A program made the position numbers and the translations under genes. Shown in pieces: positions 1-12,633 of a DNA stretch of 64,000 nucleotides (positions are counted from its first letter, which is position 1; each line of letters starts with the position of its first letter). The stretch comes from Stichopus chloronotus. Taxonomy: Eukaryota; Echinodermata; Holothuroidea; Aspidochirotida; Stichopodidae. The notes under the pieces were generated by a model that saw only the letters and a program-made list of their open reading frames with translations, did no database searches and was not told where the DNA came from. The stretch covers positions 41,231,200 to 41,295,199 of the forward strand of contig CM037843.1 of NCBI GenBank assembly GCA_021234535.1, written 5' to 3'.

Positions 1-130
1 ACCCTAACTATCACAATCGACGACTTGTTTACCTTGTTGTTCCTATGCCGTTTTATATTCTCTTCTATTTCATAACCACCTTGCATTATTTGATATGGTG
101 GAATCGAACTTGAAACTTCAATTTCCCCAG

Positions 131-3100
131 GTGTGAACTTGAAGCAAGTGGGATATATAACTGCAGATGTGAGCGATGTTGCTTCTCTAAACTCGATGTG
201 TAAGCGAGCAAAACTGGTGCTCAATCTGGTTGGCCCTGTAAGTATAGAGCAAAAGTTCTTTTGGGGATCATTTCTTCATTAAAATATTACCAAGCTTTGG
301 AAATGACTATACAATGTAAAACACATGATTGGAATGTTTGCCTGATTTACGTATTGGTTGCGATGTTGAGGGAGTGTATAGGCTATACCATGCATATTGT
401 TAAGCTCGTAAAACTGCCATCACCGTATAGTTTTCAAAAAGATTGTATTGTATGGATGTGGTTGCAAATTATTCACAGCGTAAGATTACCCGGTCAGAGC
501 TTGCATTCATGTGTTAGTATCACACAAAGGAAAATAAATAACAAGAATTACACATTAAGAATGTTGTGTGAATTTTCGGACTATGTTTTAAAAGTTTCAA
601 CTTGATCACGGAGGTGTCATGTTCATCAGGGAGGATCCCTGATCAAGTTGATCAAGGAGGATATTGCGTCTATCTTTTTATCATCTTTAAGTTCTATAGA
701 AATCTCAAGCACGATACAAAAGATAGATTAATGGGAAAACTTGGCGGCTGTACAAATGACTTCAAAGCGTTGCATCTCCTTCTAATGGTACCTCCCTGAC
801 TTGATCAAGGTCCATCAAGATGGTGTTCACATCGGCACAGCTGAGTAAAAAACCGGATATATGGGCTTGCAATGAAAAGTGCGAATCAGAAAAAAAAAAA
901 CATATCATGGTTCTAAAAGCCTCTGATAAATGCAATATTTCTCATTTTCCATGATCCGAAATAGCGACACCCAATATTTAAGTGCTTGAATAATCTGCAT
1001 TTTTCCCGGAATTGTTAAAATAATTGTCTCTTTTGCCACTAGTCATTTCTGAGTTGTTCCCTTCAATTTATGAATTATTTAATTCATGTACCTATATGAG
1101 TTCAATTGTCCTTTTATTTGAAGTTTGCAATATTAATGAGAGTTTCAACAAATGAAAATACTGTATCGTGCATGCGTAATTTCACCTGCTTATATGCCAA
1201 CAGTAATACGTTACTGTTTGATGTTATACAGTATCGCTTCTATGGTGTTCCTGTAGTGGAAGCTTGCATCAGAAACAAATGCCACCACGTTGACATCAGT
1301 GGAGAAATACAGGTATGATCACGAAATTATAGATAAATGCACGCGTGATTCGCAACGTTCCATTTGCTTTCAAGTAACCATGCCAACAGTGATATTACAT
1401 TGATAAAAGAAATGGACGCCGTGGAATTTCCAGGTGATGGTTTTAGAGTGAAAAAGTAATTGCAACATATAGACGCCTCTGTAGACGAAAGCTTGAAAAT
1501 CTGATACTATGTGGTTATGTGGATTAAGAAAGGCTGAAATTATGCGCATGCACCACGAAACGCATTCTCACTCACGTAGGACTAATGTAGAACTACGATG
1601 TTGTGCGTTTTGTAGAATTCGTCCTTGGCCAAATGTGCTCTTGTCTTTCCTAGGTTGTTTCACGACATTAATGATAAGTAAGTATAAAGCTTATGCACAC
1701 ACTTTGCTGTCTGGCGTAACTTTTGAGTTCCTGTCTTCACGTGAAACATTCGCATTATTTCTGCGACAAATGCGCTTTCGAAAACGCCGCAGTGGCAAAA
1801 ATATACGTACAAATTTTTCCTCGTGAGATTGTAATAATACCCAGGTAGACAAATTCGCACGTTTATTTTTGCCACTGTTTTGCCCTCAGAAATAGTCAAT
1901 AGTCGCCAAAAAAAGTGCGAATTTGTTTTTGCGAGATACTGCACGATCGCTGATTGCTAAAATTTCGCTCGTGCCAATGATCTGTTTTTACAATTTTTTC
2001 TTCTTTTTTTGTGGTTTTTTTTTTTTTGGGGGGGGGGGGCGAATTGTCCCATCCAAAAAGCCTTAACAGGTGTAAATTGTTGGTGAATACACATGGAAGG
2101 TCACTGTATCATTGGAAAAAGGTTTGAAATACTATAACTTTGAGGCCGAGCAGATTTACAAGTAATAATATAAAGTTGGTATTTATTAGTTTTCTTCCGA
2201 AATACGTGCACATCAAGCTCATTGGATGAAGCTATCTCTGTAATGGTTCCTTCATGCTCATTGTCAAGTGACAAGTCATGTTAATGCATTTTGCGATAAT
2301 GTAGCTTCCATATTGTTCATAATGTTGAGAGAATAAAAACAAACTTGCTGAGTATGAAAATCGGAACCGTTCCTGGTCTGGATAAAGTTAGATGACAGGA
2401 ATAGTACAGTCACGATCTTCGTCAAGGCGTTTTACGGTACAGATTTGATTGTAACGTTTACAGTCAACAAAATTAGGGTGAACGGATGGCAATAATACCA
2501 GTTAGATGAAAACTAGAAATTGAACTCCCCAAACCGTAACTATAGCTCTTCGGGGGAGGGGGGGGGGGGAGCTCATGGAAGAAGTGCATTTGGAAGTGCA
2601 GATGGGGAGTGAGGAGAGAGGGGTTGTGACTAACGTACGCGTTGCCTGATAAAGGTCAGTCCATTAAATTTCGAAAAGATCGCAATTTATACAAAAATGT
2701 ATTTGAACAAAATGTAGCCGTGCGTGATAACATGTCTCATAAAAGTTTGTAGTGACAATTTTCTCCTCAGTATCTGGAGAAGTTGCAGCTGGATTACCAC
2801 GAGTCTGCGAAGAAGGCAGGAGTGTACATTGTAGAGGCATGTGGATTTGACAGCATCCCTTCAGATCTGGGAGTCTTGTTTGTCAAGAAAAAGTTTCCAG
2901 GTTTGCAGATAAAAATTTAAGAAGTATATTCCACAAACATCGTAATCAGGCATCGAAATGAAATTAAATATACTTTCTATAACAACTGGTAGTAGTCAAG
3001 CGCTGTAGCTGCAAGCCGTCAACTTCTGAATGGCATATCTCCCCTATACCAACCAACCCCTTCTTCGCGGTGTCTTTTTTTTTTTTTTTTGCTTTTGTTT

Positions 3101-6100
3101 ATGTTCACTATCATTTTTGTTACGAACAACAAACAAAGACATGTTCACAGATTAATACATATTTTTATTCCTTTTTCGTTTGGAAGAACAAGACTTCAAG
3201 CGCGCCGGTTGTACTCAAGCACAAAAAATAAAAAAAAAAAGAATTAAAACTGGGAAGGAAAAAATATCATATTAACCCTCAATCAACTTATTTTTATTCC
3301 CATAAAGGAATTTTGAATTCGGTTGAAGGTTACCAGGCTTCCCATCATGGACCAGAGGTAAAACTATAGTTCACACAAACTCCAATGTCTGAACACAAAC
3401 ATACCACGTTGTGTAGTTTATCCATGGAGCTATCTCCATAATAGCCTGATAGTTTATCCAATTATTGCAATTTCATTGTAAGCTTAACTTAATTAAGGAC
3501 AACATTTTGAGTAAATTTATTCAAAATTCGTGTGTTGTGAATGGTTACTATCGCTTTGGCTAAGTCATGTCATGCAATTTACTATTTAGGTTTATTCAAA
3601 ATTTGGTTCTGTAGTTTAAGGAGGATAGGTAATGGTGAAATATGTCTTACACAAGATTTTGCACTTTCTTGGAACTTCAAACGTTTTTTCCCCGACAAAT
3701 CTGTTAAATAGATGTGCTTATACTCGGTTTGGAGAAAGAAAGTGCAAAAAGTTATGTAAGATGTATTTCACAACATCCTAAGCCCTATCCCGAATTAATA
3801 GACTGTTCCAGCTTCTTTTCTTACTTTTGCTGTGATACGCAGTTATTGTTAGAACATGACGAATATATGTGGTAGCTCGAACTTGGCCTGTGGTCCAAAG
3901 ATTGTGGTTAGACCATTGTTATTGTTACACCATGTCAGTCACATATGGCTCTGGTTACTTCAAGTTTAATTATACCATCTTTATAAATTTTTTTCTTTGT
4001 CACCATTGTCTCTGTCCCTGATTCGTTTAACTATATTACATTTGAAGGGTACAACTCTGAATTTTGGAACTCTGCATTCCGCCGTGCATGTGGTCGCTAA
4101 TCGAAAAGAAATTCATGAAATACGTGACCGATTTAAGTACCAACCGTTGCCTGAATATAGACCAAAGCAGAAATCGAGGTACGTTGCAAAACTATCTTAG
4201 TTTTAGTGAGGCTGTTTTGCTGCAAAAGTTAACAGCACACAACTGAGCACCAGCCATTCAGTGCCGTACCTTATTTTGTATTACAATCTGTGTACAAGTT
4301 GACCCAGTCCCATAGACTTTAAACATACGAAGAGCTATTTCTGCCCGATAAGTCTAGTGTCTAGATGAAAGTGCTAGCAATAGCAGAGTTAAATGATGGA
4401 AGGCGTCTCGGTTAATCTTGTTGCCCTTACGGGAAAAATGGCGAAAGATTTGTCCGCAGATACGATGAAGGTCTCAATTAACATGTATGCTTGGGTTCGA
4501 TTCCTTATTTGCTTATTTATTTATGCATAACGTATCTGCTGTCCTCGATAGTGACGTGAGCCTGAGGACCGCACTATCTGCATCTCGATTTGGTATGTTA
4601 CAGCAGGGAGATAATGTCATTAAAGCATATTCCTGGTTACACAGTGTAACAGTAAATTTCGACAACGGGTGAAGTAACCATCTGAATGACTGCTTTTAAA
4701 GCATGCGCAATGATTACAAAGAATGTGGGCGATCTCCTGTGGCGTTTAGCTTATGTGAACTGCAGTATGGTACTCTGTATCAACGAGCTTCATATGTCAT
4801 CTTCTAGTTAACTGAGGCAAAGTGTAAAAATCATTATTAGCCGATGTTGTTTTCTTTTCATGTTTAAGATCACTTTTACCATGTGTGACATATTTCTTGA
4901 TTTTCTTGTTTGCATCCGAGTTTAGAGGTCCTCTGTTCTACAGCAATCTCTGTAATGGGTGGTGCATTCCATTAAACAGCACCGATGCCAGTGTCGTCAG
5001 GAGATCCCAGAGATACCTTTACGAGCACGCTGGAGAGAGGGCGGTAAGAAATCATGGTTCACGAGGATATATATGGCGGCAATCTAAGCGATTACGTCAC
5101 AAACTATTCACTGCAAGATAATGGCTATTTGTTTTTTGGATCAGGGAGGTGCAATTGCCCTGATTGGATGTAGGCTTACCAAGTTACTTTCACTTGCGTA
5201 TAGACCTCAGAATCAAACTTTGCATCCGTAGGTTGTTTGTTAGGCCTGTTTGGGCCAGTTTGTCTAAATAAGGTCGAATCTGGCGCTGACTTTCCAAAAG
5301 GAAGTCATCGGGCAATACAGGGAGCTGTTAGTAACAGCTCCCTGGTCAATACAAACACTTTAATACGTCCACTGTATAGGATAATGTGAAGCAGTTCATT
5401 CCAGTTTTATATAACTCCACGATCGCTGCCAAAAAAGGGATCCTGCAATTAAGTAACAATCGTGCCTTGAAATTTCCGATCGTTATCCCATCAACTAAAG
5501 TTTTCTTGTTTTTAAATATTCATTTGCACTTCATTCATGAAGAAAGAGCAATTGTGAGGAATTTTACACATTTTCTTCACAAGTTGCTGCAGTTAGGGGG
5601 AACTGGTGTAGAGGGTATCTATACCAGTTTTATAGATACGGTGCGCTTTTTTTTTTTTTTAATGTAACGGTACCCTTATTACACGTGATAAGAACTTTTT
5701 CAACTTGCCCTAAGTTTAGAAATGCACTTCAAACTGCCCGTTTATACATCTCCAATTGTAAAAGGGTTCTGGCCTTGTTATACATATGTATTATGCAAGT
5801 ATAATGAGTCTAAAAACTGTCAAAGTCCGAAATATTTACCAAAATCTTTCTTCCAGTTGACAGCTTAAATTCAGATGTTTGCAGCTAGTGTACGTGTTCT
5901 ACTTCAAGGAAAAAAGTAAACTTTCTTGTGACCTGAGGGAAAATTAGATCATACGTAATTGCGGATGTCCTGTCTGTTTTTGTTCATATATTTGCATGAG
6001 TCTAGATTTTTTTTTCTTTTTTTTTTGGTGGAGGAGTTACACAGAAAAGTATATGTTTCCTTTTTCATTACTGCTTATCTTCTTACTAACATATAGTCAG

Positions 6101-9100
6101 TTGTTCTTTACTATCCGATGTAATGTTTATTCATATATATCTACATTTAAAACGCCCTTCGAAGTTCAAGGCGGTTGAAATGAAAATCCAAGCAACTTCA
6201 GGTCAATAATTTGGCGAACTTAATGGGAAATCTCTTGACCATGGATGCATGAGTTTCTTCCAGTGCAGTTTTGTTATAATTACCAGAGCCAAACGGGTGA
6301 AATTTACTTCCACGGCCCATATAACCAAGTAATCGGCAGTGGAACTAGTGAAATGACGTGAGTTCCATACCTTTTCTATACAGTCTTCTTCCTCTCGTTA
6401 TGGACAGATCCAGTATCAACAAAGTTACACAAGACGCAGTCTCCTGTCTTTGCTGGCTTTCATATTTGTAATGATAAACATCGGTATCTTCTCAGTCTTC
6501 AGATGTGGACGAAAGCTTATCTCTAAGGTACTTTTATCACCTTGTACGTAGTAACGAAAATTGCAGGCGTTACTGCAGGCGGGTCCAGGATTTTTGTTTG
6601 AGGGGGTGAAGGGGGCTGTACTAGATTCACTTATTGTGGGAAAGTGTCTCCCATCTGAAGGATTAACATAAAAGGAGTGCTCTCAGTATGGTAAGTGGGT
6701 TGCTGTACCAAGACGAAAAAAGCAAGTGAGATTTCTGAGATATATTTGGGGGATGCATGTTAACCCCCCCCCCCCCCCCTCCCGATCCGCCACTGCATGT
6801 CAAAGGAGGACTGGCATTTGTTAGGAAGTGTTTACACATCTTTCTGTGCTTGTCTTCCTTATATGGAGAGGAATTGACTAAACTGTCAACATTCTGACCC
6901 CTGAATCAGACATTGTGTGGCTTAAATTTGCTTTTGGTACATATTTGAATTAGGAATGAAAAAATATTTATGTTTGACCTAGCTTATTTTGTCAATTAAA
7001 AACAAAAGGGTGAACGTTGATGACAAGTTTGGCTAATTTGTGCTAGGTTTTCTTCGTATAATTTCAAGTTTCTGGCCCATTTGAGGGACTAAGCAGAAGG
7101 GTAATTCAAGTCTTTCTTACTAGTACAAAACCCTCCTCTGGACTATACGAAACTGCATATAAAGAGTACTTTGATTGAGCTACGAGCAATGGCAGCGTTT
7201 GTGCATCTTTCCTGGGGGAGGAGGGATTGACTCGGATCATAAAACTGTGGGAAGGATAACTAAGTAGAGCGCCACATCGGATGGCGAGTGGCGAAACAGA
7301 AAATGTGGGGGGAAAAATACCCCTAGATCACGAGAAATCGCCATTTCAGACTTCATAGGCTGACTTTAACTCTTGCGGTGTCCCCCCCCCCCCTCCGAGG
7401 ATTCGCTGCTGGGGAACGTGGTTCCCGGTCCCCACCCCAGCTACGCCACCAATGGATACCATAATTGAGATCAGTGATTTATCATGAGATGGCAATTAAA
7501 TCATAAGTTGTATCCAACTTTCGTCATTTTTATTTCACAAACAGGTCTCAAATTAACAATTTACAAAGATCAACAAATTGACATGACTTCCACTTAATTT
7601 CAAGTCGGGAAAGTGGAACTTTCTACTTTGAATGAATGCGTTTCAGAACTTTCGTCAACTATTCCACTGAGAAAATGATATCAGATCGATTCCAACAATG
7701 GACTATAAGCAAAAAAATCACCGTGTACGAAAGAAAGTAATAAACATAAGAACAAAACTTGTAAATTTAAAACCAAGATTGATTCGAGGGTTAAGACCTA
7801 GCACTTCATTGACCTAACACATCGCTGATGTTGTGGGGTACAACCACGTTGATGAGTTATTAGCACTAAGATGTATATAAGGCTTAATTCAGAACGTGAT
7901 GTGTAACATGTTCAAGTACCATACACTTTAAGCTCAATACTTCGTAAATATGAGGTGACAGATTTGAGGTAACAAACCCTATTATATGAATCGTAACGGG
8001 TGTAAAACAGTAAATACTACCCTTTCCCACAGACCCACCCACCCAACCATCACCACCACTAAGATCTTTACTGTCCGTAGCATATATAACTGTTTGGATG
8101 TTCAGTATCCACAGATATTCACATTCGGCGTTTTCAGTCACAAGGGACCCACCGAGGTCCAACTGGCTGGGACATCCTTTACTTTCACGTTCAGAGGCAG
8201 GGGTTTCTCCTCAAAAGATGTCGAGATGACAGAAAAAGAGGACATGGAGATTATTACTCAAGTAGATGGACCAGGTCTGTAAAAACCATCGATGGAAGTT
8301 TGCTTACTTATTTGAGTATTATGCTAATTACGTGAAAGGTAAATTGTAGCACAGACGCCATCGAAAAGTCGTGTAAAATAAAACCAAATGTTGTCGGTGT
8401 AGAGTAAAACTTTGAAGTTATTAGTCATTAAGTCACTGTCGTGAATTTGTCTACGGTAGATGTGGCAGATGGCTAATAGAGGGAAAATCTGGGAGAATGT
8501 TGTACGGTTGCGTGGTAAAGTATGTGTTTTCACTATTAATTCTTAATTACTTATTCGTGCTAACAAATTAATTTGAAATGACGTACTAAGGAATTAGTAA
8601 CACGTTATAGGCCAAACGAATTAAAACAAATGCTACTACGAATTAGAAAAGTGAAACATAGTTTACCATGTTCCTAGTGGGCCGTCGTAATAATGAGAAC
8701 TTTACTCCCGCCAAATTGTTTGCAGGAGGGTTATAAGGACTCTTGCCTACCACCACTGATTTTCGCAAAGGCGGGAAATTCAATTAAACAAAAAATAACT
8801 ATACATATCACCTTCTCTACCTCTAGTAGCAAGAACGAACACAGGACGTGTTATTTTCAGTAATTTTATATACGAAAGAAAAAAAAAATGACCAAACAAT
8901 TCGATTCTCGTTGCATGATGCATTCAAAGCAATTTACTTGCACTGTATTTAGTCTTGACCATGTTCTATAAATTACTGAATATACCATTCACCAGTAAAT
9001 GGAAATTGTTATTGTATATTTACTCTAAACCACTTCAGATATGACTTGCTGGTATAATGTCTCGTTTTTAACAGACTTTCGGTTGTTTTTGTTCTGCAGA

Positions 9101-10035
9101 AATGGCTTACATTACGACACCTATTGCGATGATACAAGCTGGCCTTACAATTCTGGAAGAGTCAAGTAATCTGCCAGACAGGTTAGGTACAATGATAGTA
9201 CCACAATTGTCATTGCTACCTTTTTTCCCCCTTGCCCTCCCCTTGCTCCCCCTTTCCCAAGCTTGTGCTTACGTCCATTCAATTGAACTGATCAGCCTGT
9301 TGGTGAAACCTGTCGTTCCTTGGGTCCCCAGTGCTGTTTTATTTAATTGATTTTACATCAATACATTTGTGAGGATTTTGAAAGGTAGAACACATAATAA
9401 TGCTCATAATTAGTATACTTAGTCAAGTTTCATACACAATAGTTATGAAAACTGTCAAACGTGTTTGAACGTGACTTGCACTGGCTGTGTGCATATGAAT
9501 TTTCACTGATGTGAAAAGTGTCCGGTCACAAAGTTTCTAAAACAAATTGAATCATTAATAACTCACTCCTTAATATTCCTATTTATGTGACACATTGGGA
9601 TCCTCTACGTTTGACAATTCGTCATTAGTATGTGAATGAAACTTAGTCGGTTTAGGAAACTAGTGAATTCCAGACACAGCTCGGTTTGGCTCTTTAAGTG
9701 ACTCCTTTAACAAGAACTTAGTTATTCTGTGGGATAGTAAGATGTAATTTTCCATTTGTAACAATGGCATCTACCTGTTAAACATACATGTAGCAGTCAG
9801 TCCCACCCTTCCCCCACCAGGCCAATTGTCTCCAAAAACTTCCTAAATAGGTTTGATACTGTAAATCTCCTGCCTCTTGTTATTCCCCATCTTCTATGTT
9901 TAGTATACTCTTTTTCTTTTATTTAGAGGAGGAGTGTATACCCCTGCAGCAGCATTTCACCGAACCACACTGATAGATCGATGCCACAGACATGGGATTA
10001 ACTTCGCCATTACAAAGGCAGCCCACAGAATATAA
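131..10035 (+). CDS. SCCPDH: Saccharopine dehydrogenase-like oxidoreductase, copy A (5' partial, 10 exons)
   Basis: Coding exons by homology, phase and GT/AG borders: 131-237, 1232-1312, 2771-2900, 3308-3357, 4048-4178, 4926-5043, 6408-6527, 8106-8274, 9100-9181, 9927-10035 (TAA stop 10033-10035). The joined frame is open throughout. The order of landmarks follows animal SCCPDH: NLVGP then YRFYGVPVVEAC and DISGEIQ, GFDSIPSDLG, HHGPE, RRSQRYLYE, a hydrophobic membrane segment in exon 6408-6527 (LLAFIFVMINIGIFSVF), FTFGVFSHKGPT, YITTPIAMIQA and a GGVYTP...LIDRCHRHGI tail. The N-terminal Rossmann exon (about 58 residues in copy B) must lie upstream of base 1, so the full protein should be about 423 aa, close to the usual ~429. 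Family members are membrane/lipid-droplet-associated NAD(P)-fold proteins; the substrate is not established. No frameshift or stop was seen, so it is probably functional. Converges with copy B at 12634. Confidence 0.92.
3617..3783. mobile_element. Foldback/MITE-like inverted repeat in SCCPDH-A intron
   Basis: The left arm (3617-3680; ggtgaaatatgtcttacac, then ttttgcactttc) pairs imperfectly with the right arm (3722-3783; gaaagtgcaaaa, then atgtaagatgtatttcac). The whole element is about 167 bp and close to palindromic. It lies in the intron between exons 3308-3357 and 4048-4178. No target duplication was identified. Confidence 0.55.
5318..5344. repeat. Perfect 13-bp inverted repeat with 1-nt loop
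   Basis: cagggagctgtta / g / taacagctccctg is an almost continuous palindrome in the intron after SCCPDH-A exon 4926-5043. It has the look of a tip of a foldback element, but no larger arms were traced. Confidence 0.7.
6576..6795. mobile_element. Degenerate hAT-like MITE with poly-C end
   Basis: The right end reads ccgatccgccactg, i.e. TIR CAGTGGCGGATCGG on the reverse strand. The left end caggcgggtccagg is a decayed match. The interior is about 190 bp without coding capacity and has a C-rich run before the right TIR. The flanking 8-mers do not match, so the borders or family are uncertain. Confidence 0.4.
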
Positions 10036-12633
10036 ACAACTGGCAGCAGTGTTGACGAAGACGAGAATGATCGGTCTGGAAGAATCAGGGATAATCAAAG
10101 ATAACTCTGACCAACTTCAACAATGGCTAACAGACATCAATTTTGATTGCTTGCTTAACTTCTCCTTCAATACCATTGGTGAAATAGTCTTTGGATTGGA
10201 GTAGGAGAGAGGCAAATGGGGGTGGGGGGGGAGGGGAAGGAGAAAGGATGGATTGCAGGGGTGTGACTCCATGCAGATACATTCTGCAGACTTTGTTGAA
10301 TAATGTGCCATGCTCTTTACTATAAATGTGATTGCTAAAATGATCTCTGTGACAAAAGTAAGCCATTACACTGAGAGAATGAGACAGTATTTAAGGCAAC
10401 AGGAAGGGAGGAAGACGGGGTTAATTTACAAGGGTAGCTAAGCTATTCGTACACTAATCGAGCAAGAACGTACAATTTGACCTCCCTCTCCCATGCCAAC
10501 AGAAAGAAGTCCTCTACTGTATCAAATTCCTCTACATTTGCATTAGAACCTTTTTATTGCCACTTTGTATGATTTGCAAGACATGCAAATTACTCATTAA
10601 AGAAATGGAATATTGTCAGATCCCACTGACAATACAACACAAACATTACATGGCATGACATTTACATAGCAAAACAGAACATTGCTGTATCCATGTAAGA
10701 CATTAACTGTTGACACTATCCATTTCATACATCATATAAGTACTTCATATTTCATATACACTTCAGATATCAAGAAAACTGAATTACAGTGACTTACACA
10801 AATTGGTTGAAAAAAAAGACAAGGTACCTCATGAGTGCACTACCACAAAACGTCACATATTAAATGCATCGAGGTTCATTTATTTGCTAAGACAATTTAC
10901 ACCTTTAAGAGTATAATCACTTTGGTTTTGTTTATTGAGAGGATAAATGGAGATGAGAGGATACATGAGGATGGGAACATAAACAATGACATTTGTGACT
11001 AATTGACCTATATGCTATCATATGTTAATCAAATTTATCACGATAAAAGACAAACAGTTCCGCTACTTTTGCTTAGGACTCCAACAAATTACTGAGAACA
11101 AATCACCTTAGAAAGCATTAGAATCTGACCTATGTCCACTACATCCTCCCCACCTTTTCGAGGTCCAACTCAAACCCCGTCTCACCCGCAGGATGACGGA
11201 TAAACTTGAACAAAGAATACAAAACAAACACTGCTATTTATCTCAGGCATTGTGAGAAAATAAAATAATGACAACATCAACTTAACTTGAAATCACCATG
11301 GGAAAAATTGCACAAACCCATATCATGATTCTGATGTAGAGACCCCTGTGAATCCCATTTTATCTAGAAGCCAAATGAAACCATCAACAAGGTGATAAAG
11401 TCAAGACATGCTAAACATTACAATAAAAAACTAAGCACCCTTCACAGTTATGTAAGATGAAGATGTTGTGTACCCTGTGTACTGTATGGAAAAAGGAAGT
11501 TCTGTGTAACTACATGGATAACTACATGTGAAACTCTTTGTATTGGATAAGAATCACACCAACTAAAAAGTCTCACACCAATTAAAAAGTCTCGCATAGG
11601 ACCAGATGCTTTTGAAACACTTGCTGTGATGGAATTTCAACCAATGCAAGCTTTCTATCATTTTCATGAACAACCCACCAAAATATCAAATGTGACATTG
11701 TACACTTAGTGTTTGTTTGTTTGTTTTTTTTTTGTTTTTCCAAAGCAAAATTGTTAATTTTTAACAATTCACGTTGTATTTTATTGCAGTTTTCATACGG
11801 GTTCTTAATGATATGCAGTAGTTACATTTGCTCCTAAAGAAAATGTCCTTTGATCTTTGACATTTTTGCTTATCTTCCCCTCACAACTGGGGGTGTAATC
11901 CTTCACTTAATTAGTCGGCATGGTATTTACATGATACTATGCCACTTCTTGGCAAAGTCTACTACTGTCCTATTGCAAGTGGTCCATGGTGATATTTTGT
12001 TCCTTCAACGAAAATGTGCCAGAAATTCTAATGCATTTGCCTCAAACTCCAACGCACAGCACAAATTACAAGTCTTTTTACTTCAAATCGGAATTTGATA
12101 AATAAAACTAACAACAATCCAAACTGTGTCTTTAGTTAATTGCTGATAGGTGGTCTTGATACACACCACTGACTGATGTAGGTTTTCTTCCATCAATAAA
12201 TTTCCTCCATTAATAAATTTTAGCAATCAATCAAGAAACAAATAACAAAGGAAGCTTTGTACCTTTGCTTGTATAGAAAAATCATGTGGTCTTCTTTGAA
12301 GGATACCTTTGCTCTGCATGTGTGCAGAAGGCAACATGAATGCAAACATGTTTTGACGAAGCAAATCTGTCAACGACTGATCCAAGCAGCGAATTTTTCT
12401 TTAATTCTAGCACTTTCAGCAGTTTTCCTGACAATAAATTACAACATACTGTAAGTGATTTGGTGAAGCTGCCCATTCCGGAATAGTTGCAAAACATGTG
12501 TAGGAGATGTAAATTATCTTTGTGGCTGCCTCTGAATAAAAATATATAAAGATATTTCTTAAAAGATCTGTTTGTTTTTATTTTCAATTTCATTAAATCC
12601 ACATTGCCTGTAAGGTTTACACGTTCACGTCGT
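10036..12633. other. Convergent intergenic region and 3' UTRs between SCCPDH copies A and B
   Basis: There is no protein-coding homology here. It must hold the 3' UTRs of both genes. Minus-strand AATAAA (TTTATT on +) occurs near 12575, about 60 bp past the copy B stop, and near 11775. Plus-strand AATAAA occurs near 11258, 11423 and 12104, so A and B transcripts may overlap. A G-rich run lies at 10219-10245. Confidence 0.5.

Noticed and set aside
1509..1944. Overlapping ORFs on both strands in SCCPDH-A intron
   Set aside because: The region has partial inverted repeats and no protein family resemblance; more likely repeat DNA than a gene.
4487..4510. tRNA-like T-loop motif ggttcgattcc
   Set aside because: There is no matching A box, acceptor stem or anticodon arm upstream.
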